A DNA stretch of 64,000 nucleotides from Magnetofaba australis IT-1. Lineage in GTDB: Bacteria > Pseudomonadota > Magnetococcia > Magnetococcales > Magnetococcaceae. How positions within the stretch are numbered: position 1 is the stretch's first letter; every line of letters begins with the position of its first letter. Made by a program: the position numbers and the translations under genes. This document shows, piece after piece, positions 1 through 7,988 of the stretch. The DNA is taken from contig NZ_LVJN01000019.1 of NCBI RefSeq assembly GCF_002109495.1, positions 434,001-498,000 on the forward strand, in the 5' to 3' direction. The notes under the pieces were generated by a model. That model did no database searches and was not told the origin of the DNA. It was given only the letters and a program-made list of their open reading frames with translations.

Positions 1-1649
1 CCCAGCGCGTGACGCATATCCAGCTTACCGCGACAGTCGGGCAGAATCAGCGCCGCATCCATGGGCGGGGTGGGCTCGCCCTTAAGCGGCGCGCGGGCGC
101 CCGCCATCAGCGCCGGGGCGAAGCGGTGAAACGCTTGCCAGCTCTCTTCGCGCTTTGCCGCAGGCCAACGCCCTTGCACAACATGGATGGCGAAGCCGTC
201 GCGCTGACTCTGCGGGTTGCCGTCGGCGTCGCTGAAGAACGCCTGCGCCTGATTGGGCGCCGGGTGATAGCTGATCGTCCGCTGCGGCGCGGCGCGTTTG
301 AGCAGATGCGCCGCGGCGCGCCACAACCCCTGACGAATGCGCTGGTCAGGATCTTGATCCGGCTGTCGCGCAGGCGCCACCAGCACCGCAACGCAGATGC
401 GCGGTTTGCGCGCCAGTTTGGCGGCCACGGCGTCCTTGATCTCCATCAGGGGCCGCACCGGGCCGAAGCGCTCCGGCTCCTCGGTGATGTCATACACCGG
501 CTTGGGGTCGCCAAACGGGTCGTGGCGGGCGATGTCGCTGAGGGTGGGCGATTGGGTCAGATGAATGGTGCGGCGGGGGCGCCACAGCTCGTCATCCCGC
601 AGCGCTTGCAGCCACTCGCCGCGTTTGCCCGCAGCTTTGTGCGCCTCCAGCACGATGGCGCGATCAATGCGGCTTGCGCCCAATAGGGGTAGCAGCGCAG
701 GCAGGGCGCTGTGGGCGGCGAGCAGCACTTTGACGCCGTGGAAACGCCACTGGGTAAAGTGGGCGATCTCTTCGCCATCCCCTGTGGTGGGATAGGGCAG
801 CTCCCAGGGGCGGAGTTGGGGGTGATCCGACGCCGGTTTGGGGCTCTGTTGGTCATCGAACAGCAGGCAGCCGAAGGCGGCGCTGCTGGCGTGACGACTC
901 CAGTGCTCCAGCGCGCTGGCCAGACGCCCCACCGAAGGCGCGGCGAGCAGCACGGTGGATTGCGCCCCCGCGCCTTCGATCAGCGTCGGCAACAGCAGCG
1001 TTTCGCAGGCGCCCGGCGGCAGGGTGAGGGTGAACTGCTCGCACGGCGGCAGGCTCTCGCCCACCGCGCGCCACGCCGCCGACAGCGCTGCAGGCGGCTG
1101 ATAGCGCATGGGCGGCGGCGGCGCGCCGGTGAGAATCCAGGCGCGCAGGGCGTTGAAATCGGCTTCTGTCAGCGCATCGAATTGCGCCGCGCGCAGGCCG
1201 CACGCCGGGGCGAACTCGCCCAGTTTGTTGGGCGTTGGCGCATTGCTGATGAGCAGCGGGCGCAGGCCGCCGGGCAGGGGCGCGTCGAAGCGTCCCGCCA
1301 GCATCTTCGGCGTCAGGGCTTTGCGCTCCGGCTGAAACAGAACTTGAACGCCAAACGCGCCGTGGGCCACGGTCTCCAGGATGCCGTCACAGGGGAGCGG
1401 GTCGCGCGGATCCAGCCCGTAACGGCGCGCCACGTGTTCCGGTAGATTGGCGGCGGGATAATAGTGCTTGAAGAAGGTCAGGCGGCGGGTGGCCCACCAC
1501 CCTTGCGCCATCAGCGCCAGCAACTCATCCCGGTCGCGTTGGTCTTCGATGGCCGCAAGGCGCTGTTCGAACTGGGAAAAGCTTCCCAGTTTGTGGAGGA
1601 GCCCCTGGTCAAGATAGGGGCGTAGGCGTTGTGGGATGTCCGGTCCCAT
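1..1649 (-). CDS. Helicase-like protein with degenerate Mrr-type nuclease and SF2 ATPase motifs (3' end cut by window edge)
   Basis: An uninterrupted reading frame of about 549 codons runs from ATG at 1649 to the window edge; AAGGAA lies about 11 bases before the start. The order of blocks follows proteins that fuse an Mrr-like PD-(D/E)xK nuclease to a superfamily II helicase. Residues 87-105 (CDGIL...GVQVLF) sit where the family has GIDL...QCK. Residues 207-217 (TLTLPPGACET) sit at Walker A. VLEAHKAAG (333-341) sits at the DEAH box, LTQSP (364-368) at SATP, and the final DMRHALG at the QAVGR helicase motif. Almost every catalytic residue is replaced: no Walker A lysine, no first Asp of DEAH, no nuclease lysine. 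The frame is otherwise intact, so a non-catalytic but maintained protein is likely. It follows the Uma2 gene by 65 bases on the same strand. The family link is inferred from motif spacing and is moderately sure; loss of activity is inference. Confidence 0.65.
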   Translation of the reverse strand, partial: MGPDIPQRLRPYLDQGLLHKLGSFSQFEQRLAAIEDQRDRDELLALMAQGWWATRRLTFFKHYYPAANLPEHVARRYGLDPRDPLPCDGILETVAHGAFGVQVLFQPERKALTPKMLAGRFDAPLPGGLRPLLISNAPTPNKLGEFAPACGLRAAQFDALTEADFNALRAWILTGAPPPPMRYQPPAALSAAWRAVGESLPPCEQFTLTLPPGACETLLLPTLIEGAGAQSTVLLAAPSVGRLASALEHWSRHASSAAFGCLLFDDQQSPKPASDHPQLRPWELPYPTTGDGEEIAHFTQWRFHGVKVLLAAHSALPALLPLLGASRIDRAIVLEAHKAAGKRGEWLQALRDDELWRPRRTIHLTQSPTLSDIARHDPFGDPKPVYDITEEPERFGPVRPLMEIKDAVAAKLARKPRICVAVLVAPARQPDQDPDQRIRQGLWRAAAHLLKRAAPQRTISYHPAPNQAQAFFSDADGNPQSQRDGFAIHVVQGRWPAAKREESWQAFHRFAPALMAGARAPLKGEPTPPMDAALILPDCRGKLDMRHAL

Positions 1650-1714
1650 AGAGGCGCGATTCCTTCAGCGCGATTGATCACGGCGTCATGGCGCGTACGC
1701 TGCGCCCAAATGGT

Positions 1715-2335
1715 CTATTCTTGTTCTTGCTCGCTCTGTTCGGCGTCCTGCTGCGCTTTGAGATAGGCGTCAACATCGGCGTTTTGCACCCGCGCATAGA
1801 TCTCCTCCACCGGGACCGACACCCCCAGGGAGGGAAACTCGACCGCGTCGCCCAGGAAGAAGTGCTCCGAGCGCCAGCCGTTGCTGCGCCGCATCACCTC
1901 CACATCCACGCAATCCTGCTCAATGAGCAGATACGCTTGCAGCGAGGGAATCTGCGTGTATTCACGCAGTTTGCTGGTTTGGTCTACTTTTCGGGTGGCG
2001 CTGGAGAGCACCTCCACGATGATCACCGGCGCCTGGCGGTAGAGATCGCTCTGTGTGTCGTCCTCACACACCACCATCACATCCGGGTAGCGAAAACTCC
2101 CCTCTGCGGTGCGCAGCTTCATATCAGACTGGAAAACCATACAGTCCTGATCTTTCAGCCGCGCGCGCAACTCACCGGATACATTACCGGCAATGAGCAC
2201 GTGGTTCACTTTGCCGCCCACCATGGCGTAGACCTCGCCGGCGACATACTCATGCCGAATGTCACTCACCTGCTCGCCTTCCAGGTACTCCGATTCGCTG
2301 ATCAGCGCGTGTTCTCTTCGCTTTGTCACAGCCAT
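1715..2335 (-). CDS. Uma2 family (DUF820) putative PD-(D/E)xK nuclease-fold protein
   Basis: This 206-residue protein has the Uma2 pattern: RHEYVAGEVYAM near residue 28, a nuclease-like core with RYPDVMVV near 82, then IIVEVLSSATRKVD near 105 with the acidic and lysine positions expected for the PD-(D/E)xK fold, and YLLIEQ near 135. The C-terminus is a hydrophilic tail rich in Gln and Glu. The family is abundant in cyanobacteria and some proteobacteria, and its cellular role is generally unknown. The start is firm: a near-perfect ribosome site AAAGGAGG lies seven bases upstream. It sits 42 bases after the aldolase/dehydrogenase gene and 65 bases before the degenerate helicase, all on one strand, so co-transcription is possible. 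Confidence 0.85.
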   Translation of the reverse strand: MAVTKRREHALISESEYLEGEQVSDIRHEYVAGEVYAMVGGKVNHVLIAGNVSGELRARLKDQDCMVFQSDMKLRTAEGSFRYPDVMVVCEDDTQSDLYRQAPVIIVEVLSSATRKVDQTSKLREYTQIPSLQAYLLIEQDCVDVEVMRRSNGWRSEHFFLGDAVEFPSLGVSVPVEEIYARVQNADVDAYLKAQQDAEQSEQEQE

Positions 2336-2376
2336 CGGAAGCCTCCTTTAAGCGGTGAGCGCTTGGCCTTGAGCCA

Positions 2377-4454
2377 TCAACGCGGCGTGGCGTCGGGCAG
2401 GCCGCCATCCACCGGAATCGTCGCCCCCGTGGTGGGCGACTGACGGGTGGCGAAGTAATACACCCCATGGGCCACATGGTCCGCCGTCACCCGCGCTTTG
2501 AGCAGGTTGCGATTGCGGTAATACTCCTCCAACCCATCCTCGGTCAAGCCGCGCGCTTTCATGCGATCCGGCCCCACCTCCTGCCACAGACCCGATTTGC
2601 GCGCGCCATCGGAGAACACCGCGTCGGGCGCCACCATATTCACCCGCACGTCCATGCCCGCCATCTCCACCACCGCAATGCGCGCCAACTGGTGCGAAGC
2701 GGCCTTGGTGGCGCTGTAGGCGCCAAACCCGGCGCCCGGCGCAAACACGTTCTTGGTGGAGATCAGCACCACGTCGCCGCCGGTGTTCTGCTGCTCGAAC
2801 AGTTTGGCCGAGGCGGTGAGCAGATTCAGCGTGCCCTCCACATTGACCTTCTCCAATAACTGAAAGCGCGCCAGATCCATCTCCTTGAGGGTGGAGACGT
2901 GGGCCAGACCGGCGTTGATGATCACCAGATCGATGCCGCCCCAGGCGTCGATAATCTGACCGTACGCCTCGGCGATGCCCTCGGGGCTGGTCACGTCCAG
3001 TGGCACGCCCAGCGCGCGGGCGCCGAAGCGTCCGGCCAATTCGGCGGTGAGGGAGTCCAGTCCGTCGCCTGGCAGATCGGTGGCGGCCACATGGCAGCCC
3101 TGCTCCAGCAGATAGCGGCAAATGCCCGCGCCAATGGCCCCCGCTGCGCCGGTGATCACCGCCACATGGCGACGTAACGGCGATTCGCTCTGTTTGCGCA
3201 GCTTGGCCAGTTGCAGCGGGAAGTACTCCATGTCGAAGCACTGCTCGGCGCTCAGACCTTCGTACTCAGCCGGTTCGCCGATGGTCGCCTTCACCGCCAG
3301 AGTCTGCGCGGTGATGTCGCGGGCGATGTCCGCCGCCGGGGCGTCGGGGCCCACGCACACGGCGCCGATGCTGGGGCAGAGGATGACGCGGGGCAGAGGG
3401 TCGAAGCGCGGCGTATCGGCGGCGGTGCGGCCCCAGTTGGCGTCGCAATAGTCGCCATAGGCGGCGATGTAGTTGTCCAGCGCCGCATCCAGTTGATCCG
3501 GCGTATCCACCCACAGCGGCAGCATTTTGGTGCGGATCAAGTGATCCGAGGTCAGCGGCGGGGTGACCAGCAGTTCGCGGGCGACCGGGCTGTTGAGCAG
3601 CGCCAGGGTGGCGTCGTCGATGATCGGGCGCAGAATCGCCCGCTTCCAGGCGATGTCGTCACGGCCCGACGGCGTCGCCAGTTTGCCGCGCAGGGTCGGG
3701 GCCCAGGCGCGGTAGGCGGCTTGCGCCTGTTCGACGCTGGGGGCGGCGCCTGTCGGCGTTGCCGGGCGCGTGCGCTCAAGATACCCTTCGGCCAGATTGA
3801 CGAACTCGATGTGGGTGTTGTAGGCGGCCTTGGCGCTGGGGCCCCAAGTGATCAAACCATGGCGCAGCAGCACCATGCCGCGCGCGGTGGAGTGCTCGAC
3901 GAAGGCCTCGGCGGCGGCCTTGGAGAGCGCAAAACCTGGATGCACGTAAGGCAGAATGATCACATCGTCGCCCAGGGCTTTGCGGATCTGCTCTTCGCCG
4001 TCGGGGCGGTTGCTCAACGCCAGAATCGCATCGGCGTGGCTGTGGAACAGGCACGGTTGCGGAATGAAGGCGTGTAGCAGGGTCTCGATGGAGGGGCGGG
4101 GGCGTTGGCGTCCAGCAGTTTGCTGCGCAGAAAATCCGCCATGGCGCCGTCGTCCAGCGCGTCCAGTTGAATCAACTCGCGCAGCGGGGCCAGCTCCAGC
4201 GGTGACATTTGCGCCGGCGCGATGGTGGCCAGATCGCAGCCGGAGCCTTTGACAAACAGTGTTTGCACGCTGCGTCCCAACAGGTCGTCGCGCTTGCCTT
4301 TCACGGAGGTGTTGCCGCCGCCATGCAGCACCAGCTGCGGGTCTGCGCCCAGCAGGCGGCTGCCGTAAACGCACAGGGCCAGGGACTCCCCATAGGTCGC
4401 GCCATACTCGGTGACAACCTGAGCGGCGTCGGTCTCGTTCCAAAGATTCTTCAT
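2377..4454 (-). pseudogene. Bifunctional class II aldolase / short-chain dehydrogenase, frameshifted
   Basis: The first frame encodes MKNLWNETDAAQ from ATG 4454, with LVLHGGGNTSVK and the start of a class II (RhaD/AraD-type) aldolase domain, up to LLDANAPAP. The family sequence then continues one frame over as PSIETLLHAFIPQ, with zinc-ligand histidines in FHSHADAI and the rest of the aldolase domain. A Rossmann short-chain dehydrogenase follows: AVITGAAGAIGAG (NAD-binding loop), INAG, an S...YSATKAA active-site block, and a C-terminal GLPDA. The shift lies in a run of five C (minus strand, 4098-4102); a sixth C would give APRPSIETLLHAF and restore the frame. Enzymes of this architecture cleave a ketose-1-phosphate and handle the resulting aldehyde or alcohol, as in rhamnose breakdown. 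It is the last gene after the LsrE- and LsrF-like genes. Either a recent inactivating mutation or a base-calling error would explain it. Confidence 0.8.
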
Positions 4455-4515
4455 ACGGGAGGGTCCTGGCAAAAAAGTCAATCAATCAATCAAGAAAGAT
4501 AGGCATGGAAAACGC

Positions 4516-5238
4516 TTACGCGCGGGCCAAGCCTTTGAGCATGGTTTGCGCGGTCTGCTGTGGAGCGCCGCCTTTGAACAGGGCGCTGCCGCTGACCACC
4601 AGGTCCGGCTGCATGGCGGCAAAGGCGTCAATGTTCTCCACCTTGACCCCGCCATCCACGCACAGCAGCGTTTCATGGTCGGCGCTGTTGAGCAGCTGTC
4701 GCGCTGCGCGGGCGCGTTCGGCGATCATCTCCAACGGCGGCTGTTTGGCTCCGGCGCGGGGGTCCACCGCCAGCAACACCAGCATCTGGCACTGGTCCAG
4801 ATGCTTCTCCAGCGCGGTGAGCGGCGTCTCCGGGAACAGCGCCAGGCCGCACATCACGCCGCGCTGCGAATCGTTGGCGTTTTGCGCGCCGTGGATGAAA
4901 TCCAGCGCCGAGCCCAGGTCGCCATTCATCTCTGCATGCAGGGTAATGACGTCGGCGCCTGCGGCGACATACTCTGGCAGGCGGGTGAGGGGGTCGCGGA
5001 TCATCAGGTGGACGTCCTTGACCATATTTTCGTGACGGATCCCTTTGACCCACGGCGGACCGCCGGTCATCTGCGGGGTGAAGCAGCCATCCATCACATC
5101 AAAGTGCAAAGCCGCTACGCCCGCCGCCGACAGTTCCGACGTCGCCTCCGCCAAATGCATGAAATCGGCGGAGACGATGCCGGCGCTGATATTGGGCGCC
5201 GCCTGCTTCAATTGAGAAAAGGCCCAGTTGTTGTGCAT
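4516..5238 (-). CDS. LsrE-like / ribulose-phosphate 3-epimerase family protein
   Basis: A 240-residue TIM-barrel protein of the ribulose-phosphate epimerase superfamily. SAGIVSADF, LHFDVMDGCFTPQ (metal-binding His and Asp), VKDVHLMI, ITLHAE, CVDGGVKVENI and VVSGSALF follow the family order. The usual MxVxPGFGGQ block is replaced by LLAVDPRAGAKQ. That change, and PQMTGGPPWVKGI after the first Asp motif, recall Salmonella LsrE more than housekeeping Rpe. The ATG at 5238 is chosen because the conserved N-terminal strand follows directly; GGAG lies just upstream. It is 19 bases after the LsrF-like gene and 61 bases before the aldolase/dehydrogenase gene, so the three form one likely operon. The substrate is unknown; a five- or six-carbon ketose phosphate is the reasonable inference. 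Assignment to the superfamily is secure, the LsrE link is moderate. Confidence 0.8.
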   Translation of the reverse strand: MHNNWAFSQLKQAAPNISAGIVSADFMHLAEATSELSAAGVAALHFDVMDGCFTPQMTGGPPWVKGIRHENMVKDVHLMIRDPLTRLPEYVAAGADVITLHAEMNGDLGSALDFIHGAQNANDSQRGVMCGLALFPETPLTALEKHLDQCQMLVLLAVDPRAGAKQPPLEMIAERARAARQLLNSADHETLLCVDGGVKVENIDAFAAMQPDLVVSGSALFKGGAPQQTAQTMLKGLARA

Positions 5239-5257
5239 GACGGCGCTCCGTCTGGGG

Positions 5258-6139
5258 TTAGCCTTGCGCTTTGAGGTCTTTGTACAGCTCGTAGGCGTGC
5301 TTGGCGGACATGTTCTCATGCACCACCTTGTTGACCGCCTGGATCATCGCTTTGGGGGCTTCGGACTGGAAGATGTTGCGGCCCATGTCCACCCCCGAGG
5401 CGCCCTGTTTGATCGCTTTGGCGGCCATGGCCAAGGCGTCTTTTTCCGGCTGCTTCTTGCCGCCGGCGATGACGATGGGCACCGGGCAGGAGGCGGTCAC
5501 CGACTCGAAGTCCTTCTCAACGAAGTAGGTCTTCACATAGGCGGCGCCCAGCTCGGCGATGATGCGGGTGGCCAGACGCATGTATTGCGCATCGCGGGTC
5601 AGCTCTTTGCCCACTGCGGTCACGCCCAGCACCGGCATGCCGTAGCGCATGCCTTCGTCGATCAGACGGGTCAGGTTGTGGATCGACTGGCTCTCGAACT
5701 CGCCGCCGATGAACACCTGCACCGCCATGGCCGAGCAGTTCATGCGCAGCGCGTCTTCCACATTCACGGCGATCTGCTCGTTGGAGAGCTCCTTGAGGAT
5801 GCTGGGGCCGCCGCTGGCGCGCATCACCACGCCTTTACTATAAGTCGAAGGGGTCATGCTGCGCAGCACGCCGCGGGTGCACATCAGCGTGTCGGAGTAG
5901 GGCAGCAGCGGAACGATCGTCTGGTCGATGCGCTCCAAACCGGTGGTGGGACCCATGAAGTAGCCGTGGTCCACCGCCAGCATCACCGTGCGGCCGGTCT
6001 CCGGGCGGAAAATGTTGGAGAGGCGATTCTGCATGCCCCAATCCAGCGCGCCACACCCTTTCAGGCCGAACGTGGGATTGGTTTGGGGACGATCCAGATA
6101 GTACTCCTTACTCGCCTGGATGCCATCGGTATCCGCCAT
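5258..6139 (-). CDS. lsrF: LsrF-like 3-hydroxy-2,4-pentadione 5-phosphate thiolase / class I aldolase (DhnA family)
   Basis: A 293-residue protein resembling E. coli LsrF along its whole length: [16 protein letters not shown] near residue 26, [24 protein letters not shown], a Schiff-base lysine region [18 protein letters not shown], and the phosphate-binding ending [14 protein letters not shown]. LsrF is a class I aldolase-fold enzyme that transfers an acetyl group from the phosphorylated AI-2 breakdown product to CoA, giving dihydroxyacetone phosphate and acetyl-CoA. ATG 6139 has AAGGAG ten bases upstream and matches the E. coli N-terminus. It is the first gene of the minus-strand run and probably carries the promoter in the AT-richer region 6140-6428. 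No lsrACDB transporter, lsrK, lsrR or lsrG is in the window, so signalling cannot be claimed; a catabolic role is the safer inference. Confidence 0.88.
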   Translation of the reverse strand: MADTDGIQASKEYYLDRPQTNPTFGLKGCGALDWGMQNRLSNIFRPETGRTVMLAVDHGYFMGPTTGLERIDQTIVPLLPYSDTLMCTRGVLRSMTPSTYSKGVVMRASGGPSILKELSNEQIAVNVEDALRMNCSAMAVQVFIGGEFESQSIHNLTRLIDEGMRYGMPVLGVTAVGKELTRDAQYMRLATRIIAELGAAYVKTYFVEKDFESVTASCPVPIVIAGGKKQPEKDALAMAAKAIKQGASGVDMGRNIFQSEAPKAMIQAVNKVVHENMSAKHAYELYKDLKAQG

Positions 6140-6383
6140 GGGGGGGTCTCCTTGAAAATGATGACGCGGGATGCGGCGAGCGGCGCCGGATTGGCGGTTA
6201 TCTCGCACGATTCAGTTTTTTCATTCGCTGCGCATCCTAGCAAAGCGCGGCAGCGCGCACAATCGTTGGAGCGTCCTGAAACCGTTGTCGGGCCGGTAGC
6301 ATCAGGGCGCCAATTGGGTGATTTTTCCATTTTCAACTTCAGATTATTCGGGGCGTGTTCTATGATGGGGTCGAAAAACTCAC

Positions 6384-6402
6384 TGTAATGAGAATTATTC
6401 CG
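6384..6402 (+). promoter_or_regulatory. Possible Fur-box-like site between divergent genes
   Basis: The stretch TGTAATGAGAATTATTCCG matches about 12 of 19 positions of the classical Fur box. It lies about 30 bases before the PHP gene and in the shared region with the lsrF-like gene. A fur gene is present at 24789. The match is visual and no binding is shown. Confidence 0.3.
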
Positions 6403-6428
6403 AAAAATATCCAGTATCGAGTCAGTCT

Positions 6429-7196
6429 ATGAAAAGCACCCATAAATGGCGTTTTCCCACGGTTGAAGAGCTGTTAAGTCATGGCGTTCCCGACTGGGAG
6501 TGCCATGTCCACTCTGACTACTCCGATGGCAAGAGCGACTTGACGGCGATTGTTGAGCGCGCGCTGCAAATTGGCTTAACCCACGTGGCGGTGACCGAGC
6601 ACACCGAGACCGATCTGACCGCTGGGCCCGGTTGGTTTGCGCGCTATTGTGACGAGATGTCGCATCTGAAGAGGGTCTGCGCCGGGCGTCTGCAGCTGGG
6701 CGTTGGCGTGGAGGTCCCGGCGGCCGACTATGATGGCGGCCTGGATTGGGGCGAGTCGCAGCCTGAGGCGTGTGACTTCATTCTTGGCGCGGTGCATGTG
6801 TTCCCTGATGTGGGCTGGCTGTATGACATGGGGCTGGAGCTGGACCCGTATCGCGTGATTGAACTGGAGTATCGCGCTTTGATGGGGCTGGCGCGCAACC
6901 CGCAACTGGACGCCATCGCCCATCCGGGCGGATTGAGCAATCGCTATCGCAAACCGTTCCCGGACGCGTTGCTCGACGAAGTGATCGCCGAGGCGGCCCG
7001 GCATGAGATCGCGCTGGAGTGGAATCCCGCCTACCACGACGACGCCGAGCGCTTTTTGCTGATGTGCGCCAAGCATGATGCGCGTGTGGCGCCGGGCTCC
7101 AACGCCCATGCGCCCAAAGGCATGGGCGGCGCCCGCGCAGGCTTGCGTCAAGCCCGCGAAGCGCTGTTGGCCAGTGTGGATTCGCCTCTGCGCTAA
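6429..7196 (+). CDS. PHP domain-containing metal-dependent phosphoesterase, histidinol-phosphatase-like
   Basis: A 255-residue PHP-domain protein. HVHSDYSDG (about residues 27-35) supplies the HxH metal site. VTEHTE, GVEV, GAVH, IAHPGG and GSNAH follow in family order. In many PHP phosphoesterases the last motif is GSDAH; here Asp is replaced by Asn, which may alter one metal site. Such enzymes hydrolyse phosphate monoesters or similar substrates with two or three bound metal ions. The length fits HisK/YcdX-like stand-alone PHP proteins. It is a single gene, transcribed away from the lsrF-like gene and ending at the hairpin and ACGT array that separate it from the convergent gene at 7552. Substrate unknown; there is no histidine pathway gene beside it. 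Confidence 0.85.
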   Translation: MKSTHKWRFPTVEELLSHGVPDWECHVHSDYSDGKSDLTAIVERALQIGLTHVAVTEHTETDLTAGPGWFARYCDEMSHLKRVCAGRLQLGVGVEVPAADYDGGLDWGESQPEACDFILGAVHVFPDVGWLYDMGLELDPYRVIELEYRALMGLARNPQLDAIAHPGGLSNRYRKPFPDALLDEVIAEAARHEIALEWNPAYHDDAERFLLMCAKHDARVAPGSNAHAPKGMGGARAGLRQAREALLASVDSPLR

Positions 7197-7242
7197 GGGC
7201 TCTTCCTCCATTGGCCGCCCGCGCGTTTGGAATCTCTCAACC

Positions 7243-7523
7243 AAAAAAGCGCGCGCGTCGTCGTCGGTCGTTCGTTCGTTCGTTCGTTCGTTCGTCGTGT
7301 CGTCGTACGTACGTACGTACGTACGTACGTACGTACGTACGTTACGTACGTACGTACGTACGTACGTACTAACTACGTAACGTTACGTACGTACGTACGT
7401 ACGTACGTACGTACGTACGTACGTACGTACCGTACCGTACCGGACCGTCCGTACCGTACGTACCGTACGTACGTACGTACGTACGTACGACGACGACGAC
7501 GTAGTTTTCGGGCGCGCTTTTTT
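7243..7523. terminator. Bidirectional intrinsic terminator with a greatly enlarged loop
   Basis: An A6 run plus GCGCGC at about 7243-7254 is matched by GCGCGC plus T6 at about 7511-7522. These are the arms expected for a short terminator between the convergent genes ending at 7196 and 7552. Instead of a few loop bases, about 255 bases of ACGT-type repeat separate the arms. GTCGTCGTC next to the left arm is also complementary to GACGACGAC next to the right arm. Confidence 0.5.
7258..7503. repeat. ACGT tetranucleotide array (about 245 bp, self-complementary)
   Basis: The region consists almost wholly of successive T-A-C-G cycles in which each base is present zero to two times: TCG units, then TTCG units, then long perfect ACGT runs with occasional doubled or missing bases (GTTACG, TACCG, TACTAAC), and finally ACG units. 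The array is its own reverse complement. No credible protein is encoded. The same cyclic order is the nucleotide flow order of 454 pyrosequencing, so an assembly artefact at a hard hairpin is a serious alternative to a real microsatellite. Confidence 0.9.
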
Positions 7524-7551
7524 GTTGTGTTGCGCATGTCTCAAGAGGCGT

Positions 7552-7965
7552 TTAGCGGCACTCCGCTTGGGCGCGTTTGAACGCCGCTTCGGCGTTGCTG
7601 ATGTAGCGTTGGCTCAGTTGTGCGTCGCGCAGCGATTTGAAGCGCATAAGGCGGATCTGGTTATTCATGTCCAATAGATCGACTTTGCCCTTTTCGCTGC
7701 ACTTGTCATAGATCTCCGCCACGCTGCGGAACAGGGCGATGGTGCGCTCCATAGCTTGCAGCCGCAGAGTTTTGCGCTGCAACTCCTCTTCAAACTGCTT
7801 CTTCTCCTGCTCCAGGGTGGTTTGATCGGCCTTGTAGCGGGTGAAGTAGCGGTTGGCGTCAGTCTTATAGCATTCGCTGCTGTCACAAGCGGCTTGGGCC
7901 GATTGCACTGAGGCGCCCAGCATCATGGCGGCCAGGGCCAGCGCGGAAAGCGTGGAAATTCGCAT
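7552..7965 (-). CDS. Small secreted coiled-coil protein of unknown function
   Basis: A 137-residue protein with a clear cleavable signal peptide (MRISTLSALALAAMMLGASVQSAQA, residues 1-25, AxA cleavage site). The mature part starts with a Cys pair (CDSSEC) and continues as a charged helical stretch, residues 45-75 (QTTLEQEKKQFEEELQRK), likely coiled coil, with one further Cys near residue 89 and one near the C-terminus. AGGAGA lies seven bases before ATG 7965. I do not recognise the family. It follows pilU by 23 bases on the same strand, so it is probably co-transcribed with pilU; a periplasmic role linked to the pilus or the envelope is possible but unproven. Confidence 0.75.
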   Translation of the reverse strand: MRISTLSALALAAMMLGASVQSAQAACDSSECYKTDANRYFTRYKADQTTLEQEKKQFEEELQRKTLRLQAMERTIALFRSVAEIYDKCSEKGKVDLLDMNNQIRLMRFKSLRDAQLSQRYISNAEAAFKRAQAECR

Positions 7966-7988
7966 GGGTCTCTCCTGATTGGTCAGGG

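Noticed and set aside
9-686. 225-codon plus-strand frame at the window start
   Set aside because: Arg/Gly/Gln-rich composition without motifs; it is the complement of the helicase-like gene, which has recognisable blocks.
2377-4102. Programmed -1 frameshifting in the aldolase/dehydrogenase gene
   Set aside because: The shift direction fits, but no X-XXY-YYZ slippery heptamer in the right phase or downstream structure was seen; a missing C is simpler.
4478-4493. Short TCAA repeat before the aldolase gene as a phase-variable tract
   Set aside because: Only about four units; too short to argue for slippage.
7075-7580. Frames reading VRTYVRTYVRTY through the ACGT array
   Set aside because: Simple products of the tetranucleotide repeat, which is open in every frame; not genes.
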